Translations under genes and position numbers: made by a program
From: Candidatus Gastranaerophilales bacterium
GTDB taxonomy: Bacteria > Cyanobacteriota > Vampirovibrionia > Gastranaerophilales > Gastranaerophilaceae
Length of the DNA: 64,000 bases
Direction: 5' to 3'
Assembly (NCBI GenBank): GCA_944325315.1
Contig: CALVAA010000002.1
Coordinates: 59,016-123,015, forward strand
The notes under the pieces: model-generated
What the model was told of the DNA's origin: nothing
Database searches by the model: none
Seen by the model: the letters and a program-made list of their open reading frames with translations, nothing else
In this document: positions 17,989-26,244 of the stretch, in pieces
How positions within the stretch are numbered: the first letter of the stretch is position 1
Layout: each line of letters starts with the position of its first letter

Positions 17989-19811
17989 TGTTTTACAAGC
18001 TCATCGTACAATTTTTTTGTTTTATCCTGCAGTTCTGTTTTGAATTTTTCATTATCTGATAACTCAATTGCCTTTTCATAAGCAAATATTGCATCTTTTA
18101 AATTGTTGCTTTCTTCCAGTATAAGACCAAAAAGATAATGGTAATCAGAATTGGAAGCGTTTATTTCAAGGGCTTTTTTAATATTTTCAACAGCCGGGTC
18201 ATTCTTTTTTGTCTGATAATATATTAAAGATTTGTTATAATACAGTTTATCATCACCCGGATCATTTTCTATAGCTTTATCTAAAACTCCAAGTGCAATA
18301 TCGTAGTCTTTAAGTTCATATAAAACTTGTGAATAGCGAATCAAAGCATTTTGGTTAGTATTATCTATCTGTATTGCTTTTTCGTAGTAATCTTTAGCAA
18401 AAGTATACATTTTAAGAGCAAAAGCGCAGTCTGCCAATCCCAAAAAGACTCTGTGGTCATCCGGCCTTTTTTGTGCGAGAGCAAGATAAATTGACTTTGC
18501 CTTTCGATACTCGCCATTGTCAAATAAACCTTTTGCAATCATAAGTTCATTATCAAATGCATCGTCTAAAATATCCGAAACATAAATCTTGTTTTGCTCT
18601 AAAACAGTCTCATCACTTTTCATTAAATAAGAAAAAATATCCTTTGCTTGGTTGTTTTTTCCAATTTGAGAATATATTATTGCGCAATTGTAGAGTGCAA
18701 CAGGGTTTGTTTTATCACTCAAAAGAACTTCATTATAGTATTTAAGCGCATCATTAAATTCAGCGTTGTTTTGATACATTTGAGCAAGCTGAATTTTTAG
18801 ATTAGTGTCGTCATTGAAAATCGAAACAGCACTTTCAAGAACCCCGATTGCGGAGCTATAATCATTTTGCTTTGCATAAAGCACGGCAAGAGCGCTATAC
18901 GGAGCTTTTTGCTTTGGATACTTTTCTATAAATATTTTATACTGTTCAACAGCAGAGTCAGTTTTGTTTTCTAAAGCCAAAACATTTGCATAGTCGTATC
19001 TTACCGAATCAAGGTCGCCATCCAACTCTAAAGCTTTTTTAAATGATAAAATTGCATCGTTATTTTTACCTTGCTTCATTTGACTAATAGCAAGATTTGC
19101 AAAACTCATAGCGTCATTTTTGTTTAAAGTTATTGCGCTTTTAAAAGCAATTTCAGCTTTTTCATAGTCGTTATTTCTTAATAATGCAAGGCCATAATTA
19201 GGATAATCCCTAAAATCACCCGGATTTTGCCTTAAAGCCAAAGCAAAGTATTCAATCGACTTATCATATTTTTTTTCATCCAGGTAAATATTTGCAATCC
19301 CGACTTGAGCTTCAAGATTATTCGGATAACTGCCCAAAAACTCTTCATAGGCACTAATTGCGCCTTTTGAATCCCCAAGAAGACTTTTTGCATTTGCAAT
19401 ATTGATTAAATTGTATTTGTATTCGCCAATCAAAGAGCTCGCTTTTTGATAACAATCAAGCGCATTTTTATAATCATATTGAAGCATGTAAAGATTTGCA
19501 AGACTTATATACAAAAAACCGTCCTGCGGTCTTAATAATATCGCTTTTTTATATGCATCCGATGCTTCTTTATATCTGCCCAGATTTGTATATATTCCGG
19601 CTAATTTGATATTCAAAACTGCATCGTCCGGAGAATACTGGATTGCTTTTAAAATATAATTTAAAGCTTGTAAATAGTTCCCCTCTTGTTCCTGGAGTAT
19701 TGCATTGTTATAGAGTTTATTTGACTGGTCACTCATTTTTGCTAAAGTTTGCGTATCTAACATATTAAATACACAAACAAGTGCAATTGATAGTATAAGC
19801 TTATTTTTCAT
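17985..19811 (-). CDS. Exported TPR-repeat protein
   Basis: A 608-residue periplasmic or envelope-anchored protein. A signal peptide (residues 1-24, ending TQTLA) is followed by at least a dozen 34-residue TPR units, such as YLQALNYILKAIQYSPDDAVLN and NDAILSFKKALELDGDLDSV. TPR arrays bind other proteins. The frame continues to 19892, but the ATG at 19811 directly precedes the signal peptide and is preferred; GGAAGG lies about 14 bases upstream. It is divergent from a second TPR gene across 123 bases. First gene of a three-gene overlapping operon. Confidence 0.82.
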   Translation of the reverse strand: MKNKLILSIALVCVFNMLDTQTLAKMSDQSNKLYNNAILQEQEGNYLQALNYILKAIQYSPDDAVLNIKLAGIYTNLGRYKEASDAYKKAILLRPQDGFLYISLANLYMLQYDYKNALDCYQKASSLIGEYKYNLINIANAKSLLGDSKGAISAYEEFLGSYPNNLEAQVGIANIYLDEKKYDKSIEYFALALRQNPGDFRDYPNYGLALLRNNDYEKAEIAFKSAITLNKNDAMSFANLAISQMKQGKNNDAILSFKKALELDGDLDSVRYDYANVLALENKTDSAVEQYKIFIEKYPKQKAPYSALAVLYAKQNDYSSAIGVLESAVSIFNDDTNLKIQLAQMYQNNAEFNDALKYYNEVLLSDKTNPVALYNCAIIYSQIGKNNQAKDIFSYLMKSDETVLEQNKIYVSDILDDAFDNELMIAKGLFDNGEYRKAKSIYLALAQKRPDDHRVFLGLADCAFALKMYTFAKDYYEKAIQIDNTNQNALIRYSQVLYELKDYDIALGVLDKAIENDPGDDKLYYNKSLIYYQTKKNDPAVENIKKALEINASNSDYHYLFGLILEESNNLKDAIFAYEKAIELSDNEKFKTELQDKTKKLYDELVKQ

Positions 19812-19934
19812 AAAACTATTATTAACCTTCCGAAAATAAAATGCAACTATAAAAATTTTAACAATATACAATTGTTTATTTATTTTACACAAATTTTATA
19901 TTAAAATAAACATAGCGTAAACGAGGTAGAATTT

Positions 19935-22076
19935 TTGGTTTTTTTTAATAAAAAAATAAAGAAAAAAATATTAGCAATTCTGATTGCTTATTTATTTTTA
20001 ATAAATCCGGGTTTTAGCCAAAATACAAAAACGCTTGACGAAATTGACCTTTTAAGGGCTGATTTAACCGTAATTAGCGATAAAAATTCGCCTAACTATA
20101 TTAAAACAAAGCAAAAACTCAATAAATTAATTAAACAAAGTAAAATTGAATATTCTTATGAATACAGACTTGAAGATATCAAAAGACTAATGGCGGAACA
20201 AAAATTCAATAGCGCCGTTTATGAAATTAATTCTTTAATAGAAGAAAATTACAATCTTTCTGTTTGCTATGAATTACTTGCAGATATTAAAATTAAAGCA
20301 AATGCGGATATAAAATCCGCAGCAAACTGCTACAAACTTTCTATTCAAAATAATCCTGATAATATAAGCGCTCTGTATAAATTAGCAAAGCTTTATCTCA
20401 GAGAAAAAAGAAATATTTTAGGAATTGAAACATTAAAAACAACAATTGAAAAAACCGAAAATAAAGAATTACTTGAAAATATTGAAGACATAGTAAAAAA
20501 CAAAATCAGACCCCAAAATCGTTATGAGGCAAACAACTTATATGAAGCTTTAGGTAATATATACTTTAAGCTAAACAGGGAAGATGACTGTTATTATGCG
20601 TTTTTAAAAGCAATACAATTAAATCCGAGTGACATATTTTTAAAATACCATCTGGCTGATCTTTTTTATGAAAACAATCACAATAATGATGCAATAGTAA
20701 TGTACGATTCAATTTTGGCAGATAATCCCACAGACACTCAAATTAGGGTTTCAAAAGCCAAAAGTCTCGGAAAAACAGGCAATCTGTTGAGTGCAAATAA
20801 AGAATATTTAATGGTTTTAAGTAAATATCCGAATTCCAATCAGGCAAAATACGGAATTTTTAAAATCTATGAAAATAAAATGTCTCCGGATAAAATACTT
20901 GAAAAAATATATTCCGAAGATAAAACTTTTCAGGTAAATTCCAAGGAATGCAGAAAATTTGCAAAATTTTTAGCCCAAATGAACGACAACAATGGCTCTA
21001 TGATGTTTAATTCGTATGCAGATAAATTAGACAAAATCGAACTTGAAAAAATTGCAATCCAAAAAACAAAAGAACAACAAATAAAAAAAGAAAAAGAGTT
21101 AAAAGAAAAAAAAGAAATTGCAAAAAAAGAAGATAAAAAAGACATAGCTAAAAATATCGCACAAAAACCAACAAAAAAAGAAAACCCGACACAAAAAGAA
21201 CTCGTAAATGATAATAAAAAAGTAATACAAAAAGATTTGAATCTAAAAAAACAACAAAAAGAATTGCAAGATAAAAAAGCAAAAGAAGAAAAAATTCAAC
21301 AAGAAAAAATCAAGCAAGCAAAAGCTAAGAAAGAAAAAGAAGAACGTGAATATCAAAAAAGGGCAATAAAAGCAGAAAGGCAAAAAGCAATTGCAAAAGA
21401 TCCCAAGAACTATCAAAAATATAAAATACAACTTGATAAATATTTAAAAATGAATCCGAAAGATGTCCAAATTTACACTGCAATTGCAAATACATATAAG
21501 TTAATGGGAGAGCCTACCAGTGCTATTATAAACTATAAAGAAGCGCTAAAAATCGACCCTGTTAATTCAGATTTATACTACAACCTTGGTTTAACATATT
21601 TGGAACTAAATAGTGCGCAAACCGCAAAAGCACACTTAAGCCGCGCAATTAATCTGGATAAAAATAACGAGAAAGCAATAAATCTTTTAAAATTTGTCAA
21701 TCAAAAAATAATAACCCAAACTCTCAATTTAGCCTATGGCGAATATGAAAAGAAAAACTATATTAAAGCGCTTTCTATTTTAGATAAAGGAACAAAAGAA
21801 TACCCTTTAAGTGCCCAAATGTTTTATTACAGAGCTCTTGTATACGATGCTATGAACAGAAACGGAGCACAAATTATTGATTTACAAAAAGCAATTGAAC
21901 TTGACCCGTCTTATTATATGGCATATTATCAATTAGGACGAGCTTATGAAAAAATAGACGATGAAAGAAGTGCCCTTGTTGCTTATGAAAGGTTTTTATC
22001 GATTGAACCGGATGAAAAAGAACTTATAGAAGAAATTCAAAAAAAAGTTATAAGCCTTGGAGATAAATACTATTGA
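19935..22076 (+). CDS. Exported TPR protein with lysine/glutamate coiled coil
   Basis: A 713-residue protein starting at TTG (19935), supported by GAGGT eight bases upstream and by the immediately following signal peptide (LAILIAYLFLINPGFSQ). TPR units fill residues about 70-340. A highly charged KE-rich segment (about 375-490) likely forms a long coiled coil, and more TPR units fill 495-700. A TolA- or YbgF-like scaffold function in the envelope is possible but not shown. It is followed by kdsB 12 bases downstream, suggesting co-transcription with LPS synthesis. Confidence 0.8.
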   Translation: MVFFNKKIKKKILAILIAYLFLINPGFSQNTKTLDEIDLLRADLTVISDKNSPNYIKTKQKLNKLIKQSKIEYSYEYRLEDIKRLMAEQKFNSAVYEINSLIEENYNLSVCYELLADIKIKANADIKSAANCYKLSIQNNPDNISALYKLAKLYLREKRNILGIETLKTTIEKTENKELLENIEDIVKNKIRPQNRYEANNLYEALGNIYFKLNREDDCYYAFLKAIQLNPSDIFLKYHLADLFYENNHNNDAIVMYDSILADNPTDTQIRVSKAKSLGKTGNLLSANKEYLMVLSKYPNSNQAKYGIFKIYENKMSPDKILEKIYSEDKTFQVNSKECRKFAKFLAQMNDNNGSMMFNSYADKLDKIELEKIAIQKTKEQQIKKEKELKEKKEIAKKEDKKDIAKNIAQKPTKKENPTQKELVNDNKKVIQKDLNLKKQQKELQDKKAKEEKIQQEKIKQAKAKKEKEEREYQKRAIKAERQKAIAKDPKNYQKYKIQLDKYLKMNPKDVQIYTAIANTYKLMGEPTSAIINYKEALKIDPVNSDLYYNLGLTYLELNSAQTAKAHLSRAINLDKNNEKAINLLKFVNQKIITQTLNLAYGEYEKKNYIKALSILDKGTKEYPLSAQMFYYRALVYDAMNRNGAQIIDLQKAIELDPSYYMAYYQLGRAYEKIDDERSALVAYERFLSIEPDEKELIEEIQKKVISLGDKYY

Positions 22077-22088
22077 TAGGAATAAAAA

Positions 22089-22820
22089 ATGGAAAGAATA
22101 GCAATTATAATACCTGCAAGATACGCCTCAACAAGACTTCCGGCTAAACCATTGCTTTTGGTAAACAATAAACCGATCATTCAATACGTTGTTGAAGCTG
22201 CCAATGAGTCGAAATATGCAACAGATGTTATTGTAGCCCTTGATGATGACAGAATTAAAGAAGCTGTTGAAAAATTTAAAGGCAATTATGAAATGACAGA
22301 CAAGGACCATAAATGCGGCTCAGACAGAATTGCACAAGTAGTTAAAAGGCATCCTGAATTTAAATATATCTTAAATCTTCAGGGAGATGAACCGCAAATA
22401 ACGCCTGAGGCGATTGATTTAGCCATAGAAACATTAATAAGCAACAAAGATGCGGATATTTCAACTTTATTAAGAAAAATCACTTCAAAAGAACAGATAA
22501 ATAACCCTAATTGCGTAAAGTGTGTTTTTGATAAAAATTATAATGCACTGTATTTTTCAAGATGCGCTATACCATATAAAAGAAATGACGAGGCATCATA
22601 TTATGCACACATTGGAATTTACGCATACAAAAGAGAGTCACTGTTAAAAATGACAGCTTTAAAACAGTGTGATATCGAAAAACAAGAAAGCTTGGAACAG
22701 TTGAGGGCTTTGTATAACGGAATGAAAGTTAAAGTCGCAATAACAGACTTAAACCCTGTAGGAATAGATACTGTTGAAGATTATGAAAAATTTAAAAAAA
22801 TAGTGGAAGAACAAGCTTAA
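22089..22820 (+). CDS. kdsB: 3-deoxy-manno-octulosonate cytidylyltransferase
   Basis: Cytosolic enzyme that makes CMP-Kdo from CTP and Kdo for the inner core of lipopolysaccharide. The 243 residues are standard length. The N-terminal nucleotide loop IIPARYASTRLPAKPL, the HKCGSDRIAQV segment, LNLQGDEP (metal and nucleotide binding) and YAHIGIYAYKR are all present. It shows that the organism makes Kdo-containing LPS. It lies 12 bases after the TPR gene and its stop overlaps the convergent LptD-like gene by four bases. Confidence 0.95.
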   Translation: MERIAIIIPARYASTRLPAKPLLLVNNKPIIQYVVEAANESKYATDVIVALDDDRIKEAVEKFKGNYEMTDKDHKCGSDRIAQVVKRHPEFKYILNLQGDEPQITPEAIDLAIETLISNKDADISTLLRKITSKEQINNPNCVKCVFDKNYNALYFSRCAIPYKRNDEASYYAHIGIYAYKRESLLKMTALKQCDIEKQESLEQLRALYNGMKVKVAITDLNPVGIDTVEDYEKFKKIVEEQA

Positions 22821-24841
22821 ATATTTTCAGGTGTTTCAATTTTTACCCTTTTTACGTTTTTGTAGAAGTCTTGTTTTTCTCTTGCGCCTGAAATGTCTCT
22901 TGTTGTCAATTTATTAAAATCAATTTTTGTTGAATCGCTTCCTATTAAAAACATAAAATCAACATGCGCAACATCCCTTACAAAGTCATAAGAAAGCGCA
23001 ACCTTTAAATCTCTCGGACCAACAATAGCATAAAAACGCGATTCAGTAAGTAAATCTTCCTCAATATTATCTTTTAAAGGAGAAATGTTTGCCCTGTATC
23101 CGATTGCAAACTTGTTGTTAAAGTTGAATTTTTCATCAAGCATAATCGTAGACTTACCGTATCGATACTTATCAAAATAAAACGGGCTATCGCCATGAAT
23201 TCCGCCAAGCATATAACCAATACTTGAACTCCAGCCTTTTAATTTTGTTGAAACATACGGACCGATTCTTGCAACGCCGACTGTTTGACCTGAACCGTAT
23301 AAAGTAGCAGACCCTTGAGCTAAAGCATTAAGTGCAATTTTTAGTTCCTGTTCTTTGTTTTCATAGCTCAAAAGTTCTTTTCTAAGTTCCGCTAAATATC
23401 TGAATCTGGATGTACAGTACGCTTCTTCCTGATTATGTTTTTGATAGTCACTAAATACACCAGCATAAAACCCATGGTTAAAATAAGAATCAATGTCTTT
23501 TACATAAAAGCTTTTCAAATACTGTAATTGTGCAGCATACCCGGAACGCCGAGCTCCCATAAAGCCTTCGGGTAAATATGCATTTCTGCCGTATCTAAGG
23601 TCCAGTCCATGACCCAGTTTGTATCTTCCTCTTACCACAAGGTTTGAGGTGGAAGTCGCCCATCCGGCTTCCAACATGCTGTTTGGTGTTTGGTGTCTTC
23701 CCACTATACCGACACCAATATTGCTGTCACCATAAACCAAAGCAGGCATCAATTTTAAAGTTTGACCTCTGGGAAGCTTATATACCATGCCGTATCCAAT
23801 GTATGTACCAAAACTTCTTAGTGTTCCGCCTTCAGGCATGTTTGTTTCAAATACTTGTTTTTGTTTATCCGAAATTATCTCAATATCTGAATTGTGAACA
23901 ATTTTATGATTATTATAGTATATATTAGACTTCTTTAAAAGCATACTGTTGTGGTCTTTATAGCTTGTTATTACAATTTCTTTAGCATCTATTCTATATG
24001 ACTGCTTCCTTGTTGCACTAACATCAGATGTAGAGGTATAATCCTGTTGCATCATCATTCTTCCGTAATCAAGAGCACCGTTATTTAAACGCATAAAGCC
24101 CTTTGTTTCAAAAGGGTATTCTGTTTGTTTTGCGCTTTTTACCGTACCGTTTAACATTTGGATATCATTAGCAATCAAATAGCCTTCTTGGGCGTTAACG
24201 ATGAAAGAATAAGCTTCAAGAGTAGGATTGTCCATTAGAATATTTTGCTCATTTAAATCAACAAGCATATATTCGCCGCTCATTTCCACTCCGTCCTTGA
24301 TGATTTTTACATTATCATGGAGTTTTATTGTCTGCGAAGGTTTATCAAGTACAGCTTCATCAGCTTTCAATACAACATCTTGTGATTTAGCTATAATTTC
24401 AACATGCCCTTTTGCATAGACATTTCCTTCTTCATCGTCGTATGTAATTTTATCTGCATTAATTTGGAATTTGTTTTTATCGTCTACTTCTTGGCTCTGA
24501 GCTTCACTATAAACTTTATTCGGCTCATCTAAGTCTGTTGTTTGTTCGTTTTCAAGCTCTTTAATATTTTTCTTTTTGTTTTTTCTTTCCTTAAAATCTC
24601 TGACTTTCTTTTCCAGTGTCGAAATTACTGAAGAATCCGGGGAAAACTCAGGAAGGTCAGGGTCATTAAATGTATCAGGCATTTCCGGCACGTTTGCTTC
24701 AATTATTTTTTCGCTTTCATTGCCGACTGTTTTTGCTTTAACAACATCAAACTGTGCAAAACAAGGCTGTATTAAAGATATTGGCATAACAAAAACAGCC
24801 AACAATTGTAATAACACGTTCCTCTTTAAAAAGTTGAGCAC
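22817..24841 (-). CDS. LptD/OstA-like outer-membrane LPS assembly protein
   Basis: A 674-residue exported protein starting at GTG (24841) with AAGGGA upstream and a signal peptide ending CFAQ near residue 29. An acidic charged linker (about 50-120) leads into an OstA/LptA-type beta-jellyroll (about 122-205: INADKITYDDEEGNVYAKGH, then VVLKADEAVL). The remaining 450 residues are strand-rich and barrel-like. Together with adjacent kdsB this points to LPS export. The C-terminus (VKIETPENI) lacks the usual terminal aromatic beta-signal, and the canonical LptD cysteine pattern is not evident, so it may be a distant LptD homologue as in cyanobacteria. Confidence 0.72.
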   Translation of the reverse strand: MLNFLKRNVLLQLLAVFVMPISLIQPCFAQFDVVKAKTVGNESEKIIEANVPEMPDTFNDPDLPEFSPDSSVISTLEKKVRDFKERKNKKKNIKELENEQTTDLDEPNKVYSEAQSQEVDDKNKFQINADKITYDDEEGNVYAKGHVEIIAKSQDVVLKADEAVLDKPSQTIKLHDNVKIIKDGVEMSGEYMLVDLNEQNILMDNPTLEAYSFIVNAQEGYLIANDIQMLNGTVKSAKQTEYPFETKGFMRLNNGALDYGRMMMQQDYTSTSDVSATRKQSYRIDAKEIVITSYKDHNSMLLKKSNIYYNNHKIVHNSDIEIISDKQKQVFETNMPEGGTLRSFGTYIGYGMVYKLPRGQTLKLMPALVYGDSNIGVGIVGRHQTPNSMLEAGWATSTSNLVVRGRYKLGHGLDLRYGRNAYLPEGFMGARRSGYAAQLQYLKSFYVKDIDSYFNHGFYAGVFSDYQKHNQEEAYCTSRFRYLAELRKELLSYENKEQELKIALNALAQGSATLYGSGQTVGVARIGPYVSTKLKGWSSSIGYMLGGIHGDSPFYFDKYRYGKSTIMLDEKFNFNNKFAIGYRANISPLKDNIEEDLLTESRFYAIVGPRDLKVALSYDFVRDVAHVDFMFLIGSDSTKIDFNKLTTRDISGAREKQDFYKNVKRVKIETPENI

Positions 24842-24901
24842 TTTTTTCCCTTAAACAACTGCCTTACACATATTTTAAAACAAGCAAAGAATTTACTCAA
24901 G

Positions 24902-26053
24902 CTATCTGATAAAATTTAAAGGATTTGTCGGATTTCCATTTTGACGAACTTCAAAGTGCAAATGAGGTCCGGTAGAATAACCTGTAGTTCCTACTTTTCC
25001 GATAATAGAACCTTTTGCAATGTTCGTTCCTTGCTTTGCAATAGTAACAGACATGTGAGCATACAGAGTCGTTGTCGGAATACCGTTGATTTTGCCATGA
25101 TCAATAATCACAACCTTACCATAGCCGCTATACCAGCCGACAAAAATAACCCTTCCTGAGTTTGCCGCTCTGATTGGAGTACCGTATGGAGCACCTATAT
25201 CAACACCTGAGTGGAAAATTCGTCTTTTGAAAATAGGGTGCATTCTGCTGCCATACGGAGAAGTAATTCTGCCCGGAACAGGTCTTGTGAAACTACCGGT
25301 TACACTAACACTTACTCCTTCTTTGCCGGATTTTTTAATTTCTTGATTAATCATCTGAGAAATAGCTCTTGACTGTCTTGCCAAATCTTTTTCCGCACGT
25401 TCCCAGGTTGCTCTGTCTGTTTTTAGCTTTTCAATTAGCCTTTCATTCTTAGAAATAGCATCTTGAATATCCACTTGCTGGCGGTTAATATTTGCAATAG
25501 ATAATTCAAGATTTCTTTTTTGCATTTCAATTCTGTTTTTTAAAGCCATGATTTCACGAGCGACAGATTTTGTTTCATCAAGTTTCTTTTTATCATATGC
25601 TATTACGATATTTTCAAAATATAACCTGTCTAAAAAAGCATTTATGTCGCTTGAATTCAAAAGAAACTCAATATAGCTGTTTCTTTTGTGTTTGTATATC
25701 TGTACAATTCTTTTTGAAGTATAGTTCAAATGTTTTTTGTGTTCCGTTAACAAAACTTCTAATTTTTTTTCGAGATTTTGAACTTCGCTTTTAGCATTCG
25801 AATATTCTTTTTTATTTCTCTGAAGGCTATATTGAGTATATTCAAGTTTTTGCTGGTTTTTATAGAGCCTGTTTGTTTCCAATTTTTCAAGTAGTTTTAG
25901 TTTGCGGATTTCTTTTTTTGCACGGCCTCTTTTTTGCTCAATTGTTGTTTTTTGTTCATTCAGCTTTTGCCCAGCATAAACAGAATGCGCACAAAAGCTA
26001 AACGCAATAAGTATAATAAAAACTATTTTTACTCTATAATCAAAAGACTTCAT
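24902..26053 (-). CDS. M23 peptidase with coiled coil (EnvC/NlpD-like)
   Basis: A 383-residue exported protein. Signal peptide residues 1-27 are followed by long coiled coils (about 30-240), then an M23 domain (about 270-380) with HSGVDIGAPYGTPI, VIIDHG, YAHMS and GPHLHFEVR. These hold the zinc ligands of lysostaphin-type endopeptidases (HSGVD and HLH). Members cut peptidoglycan cross-links or activate amidases during division. All metal ligands appear present, so it may be an active enzyme, unlike E. coli EnvC. The ATG at 26053 is preferred to an upstream TTG. A 34-codon membrane peptide gene ends seven bases upstream. Confidence 0.88.
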   Translation of the reverse strand: MKSFDYRVKIVFIILIAFSFCAHSVYAGQKLNEQKTTIEQKRGRAKKEIRKLKLLEKLETNRLYKNQQKLEYTQYSLQRNKKEYSNAKSEVQNLEKKLEVLLTEHKKHLNYTSKRIVQIYKHKRNSYIEFLLNSSDINAFLDRLYFENIVIAYDKKKLDETKSVAREIMALKNRIEMQKRNLELSIANINRQQVDIQDAISKNERLIEKLKTDRATWERAEKDLARQSRAISQMINQEIKKSGKEGVSVSVTGSFTRPVPGRITSPYGSRMHPIFKRRIFHSGVDIGAPYGTPIRAANSGRVIFVGWYSGYGKVVIIDHGKINGIPTTTLYAHMSVTIAKQGTNIAKGSIIGKVGTTGYSTGPHLHFEVRQNGNPTNPLNFIR

Positions 26054-26060
26054 AAACAAC

Positions 26061-26165
26061 TTAGAATAACAGACTTATAAAAGCTCCTATACCAACCATC
26101 CAGGCAACCAAAAATATAGTTAAAAAAATTACTATTATCTTTCTGTTTCTTCTGAAAAATTCCAT
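26061..26165 (-). CDS. 34-residue single-pass membrane peptide
   Basis: A short gene below usual length cut-offs. ATG at 26165 is preceded by AAGGGG at a good distance. The 34 residues are a positively charged N-terminus (MEFFRRNRKI) followed by one hydrophobic helix (IVIFLTIFLVAWMVGIGAFISLLF) of membrane-spanning length with a small-residue GIGAF motif. The stop lies seven bases before the M23 peptidase ATG, so the two are almost certainly co-transcribed. The charge pattern predicts the N-terminus in the cytoplasm. Function unknown; a regulator or partner of the peptidase is possible. Confidence 0.65.
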   Translation of the reverse strand: MEFFRRNRKIIVIFLTIFLVAWMVGIGAFISLLF

Positions 26166-26244
26166 TTTTTCCCCTTAGTTTGCTAAAGTATTTTATAATA
26201 ATATAATAACAAAAAACCAAGCCCGAGAGCAAATTGTTAAAAGA

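Noticed and set aside
17608..18043. Plus-strand frames opposite the exported protein and TPR genes
   Set aside because: They are shadows of overlapping minus-strand genes with signal peptides and coupled starts.
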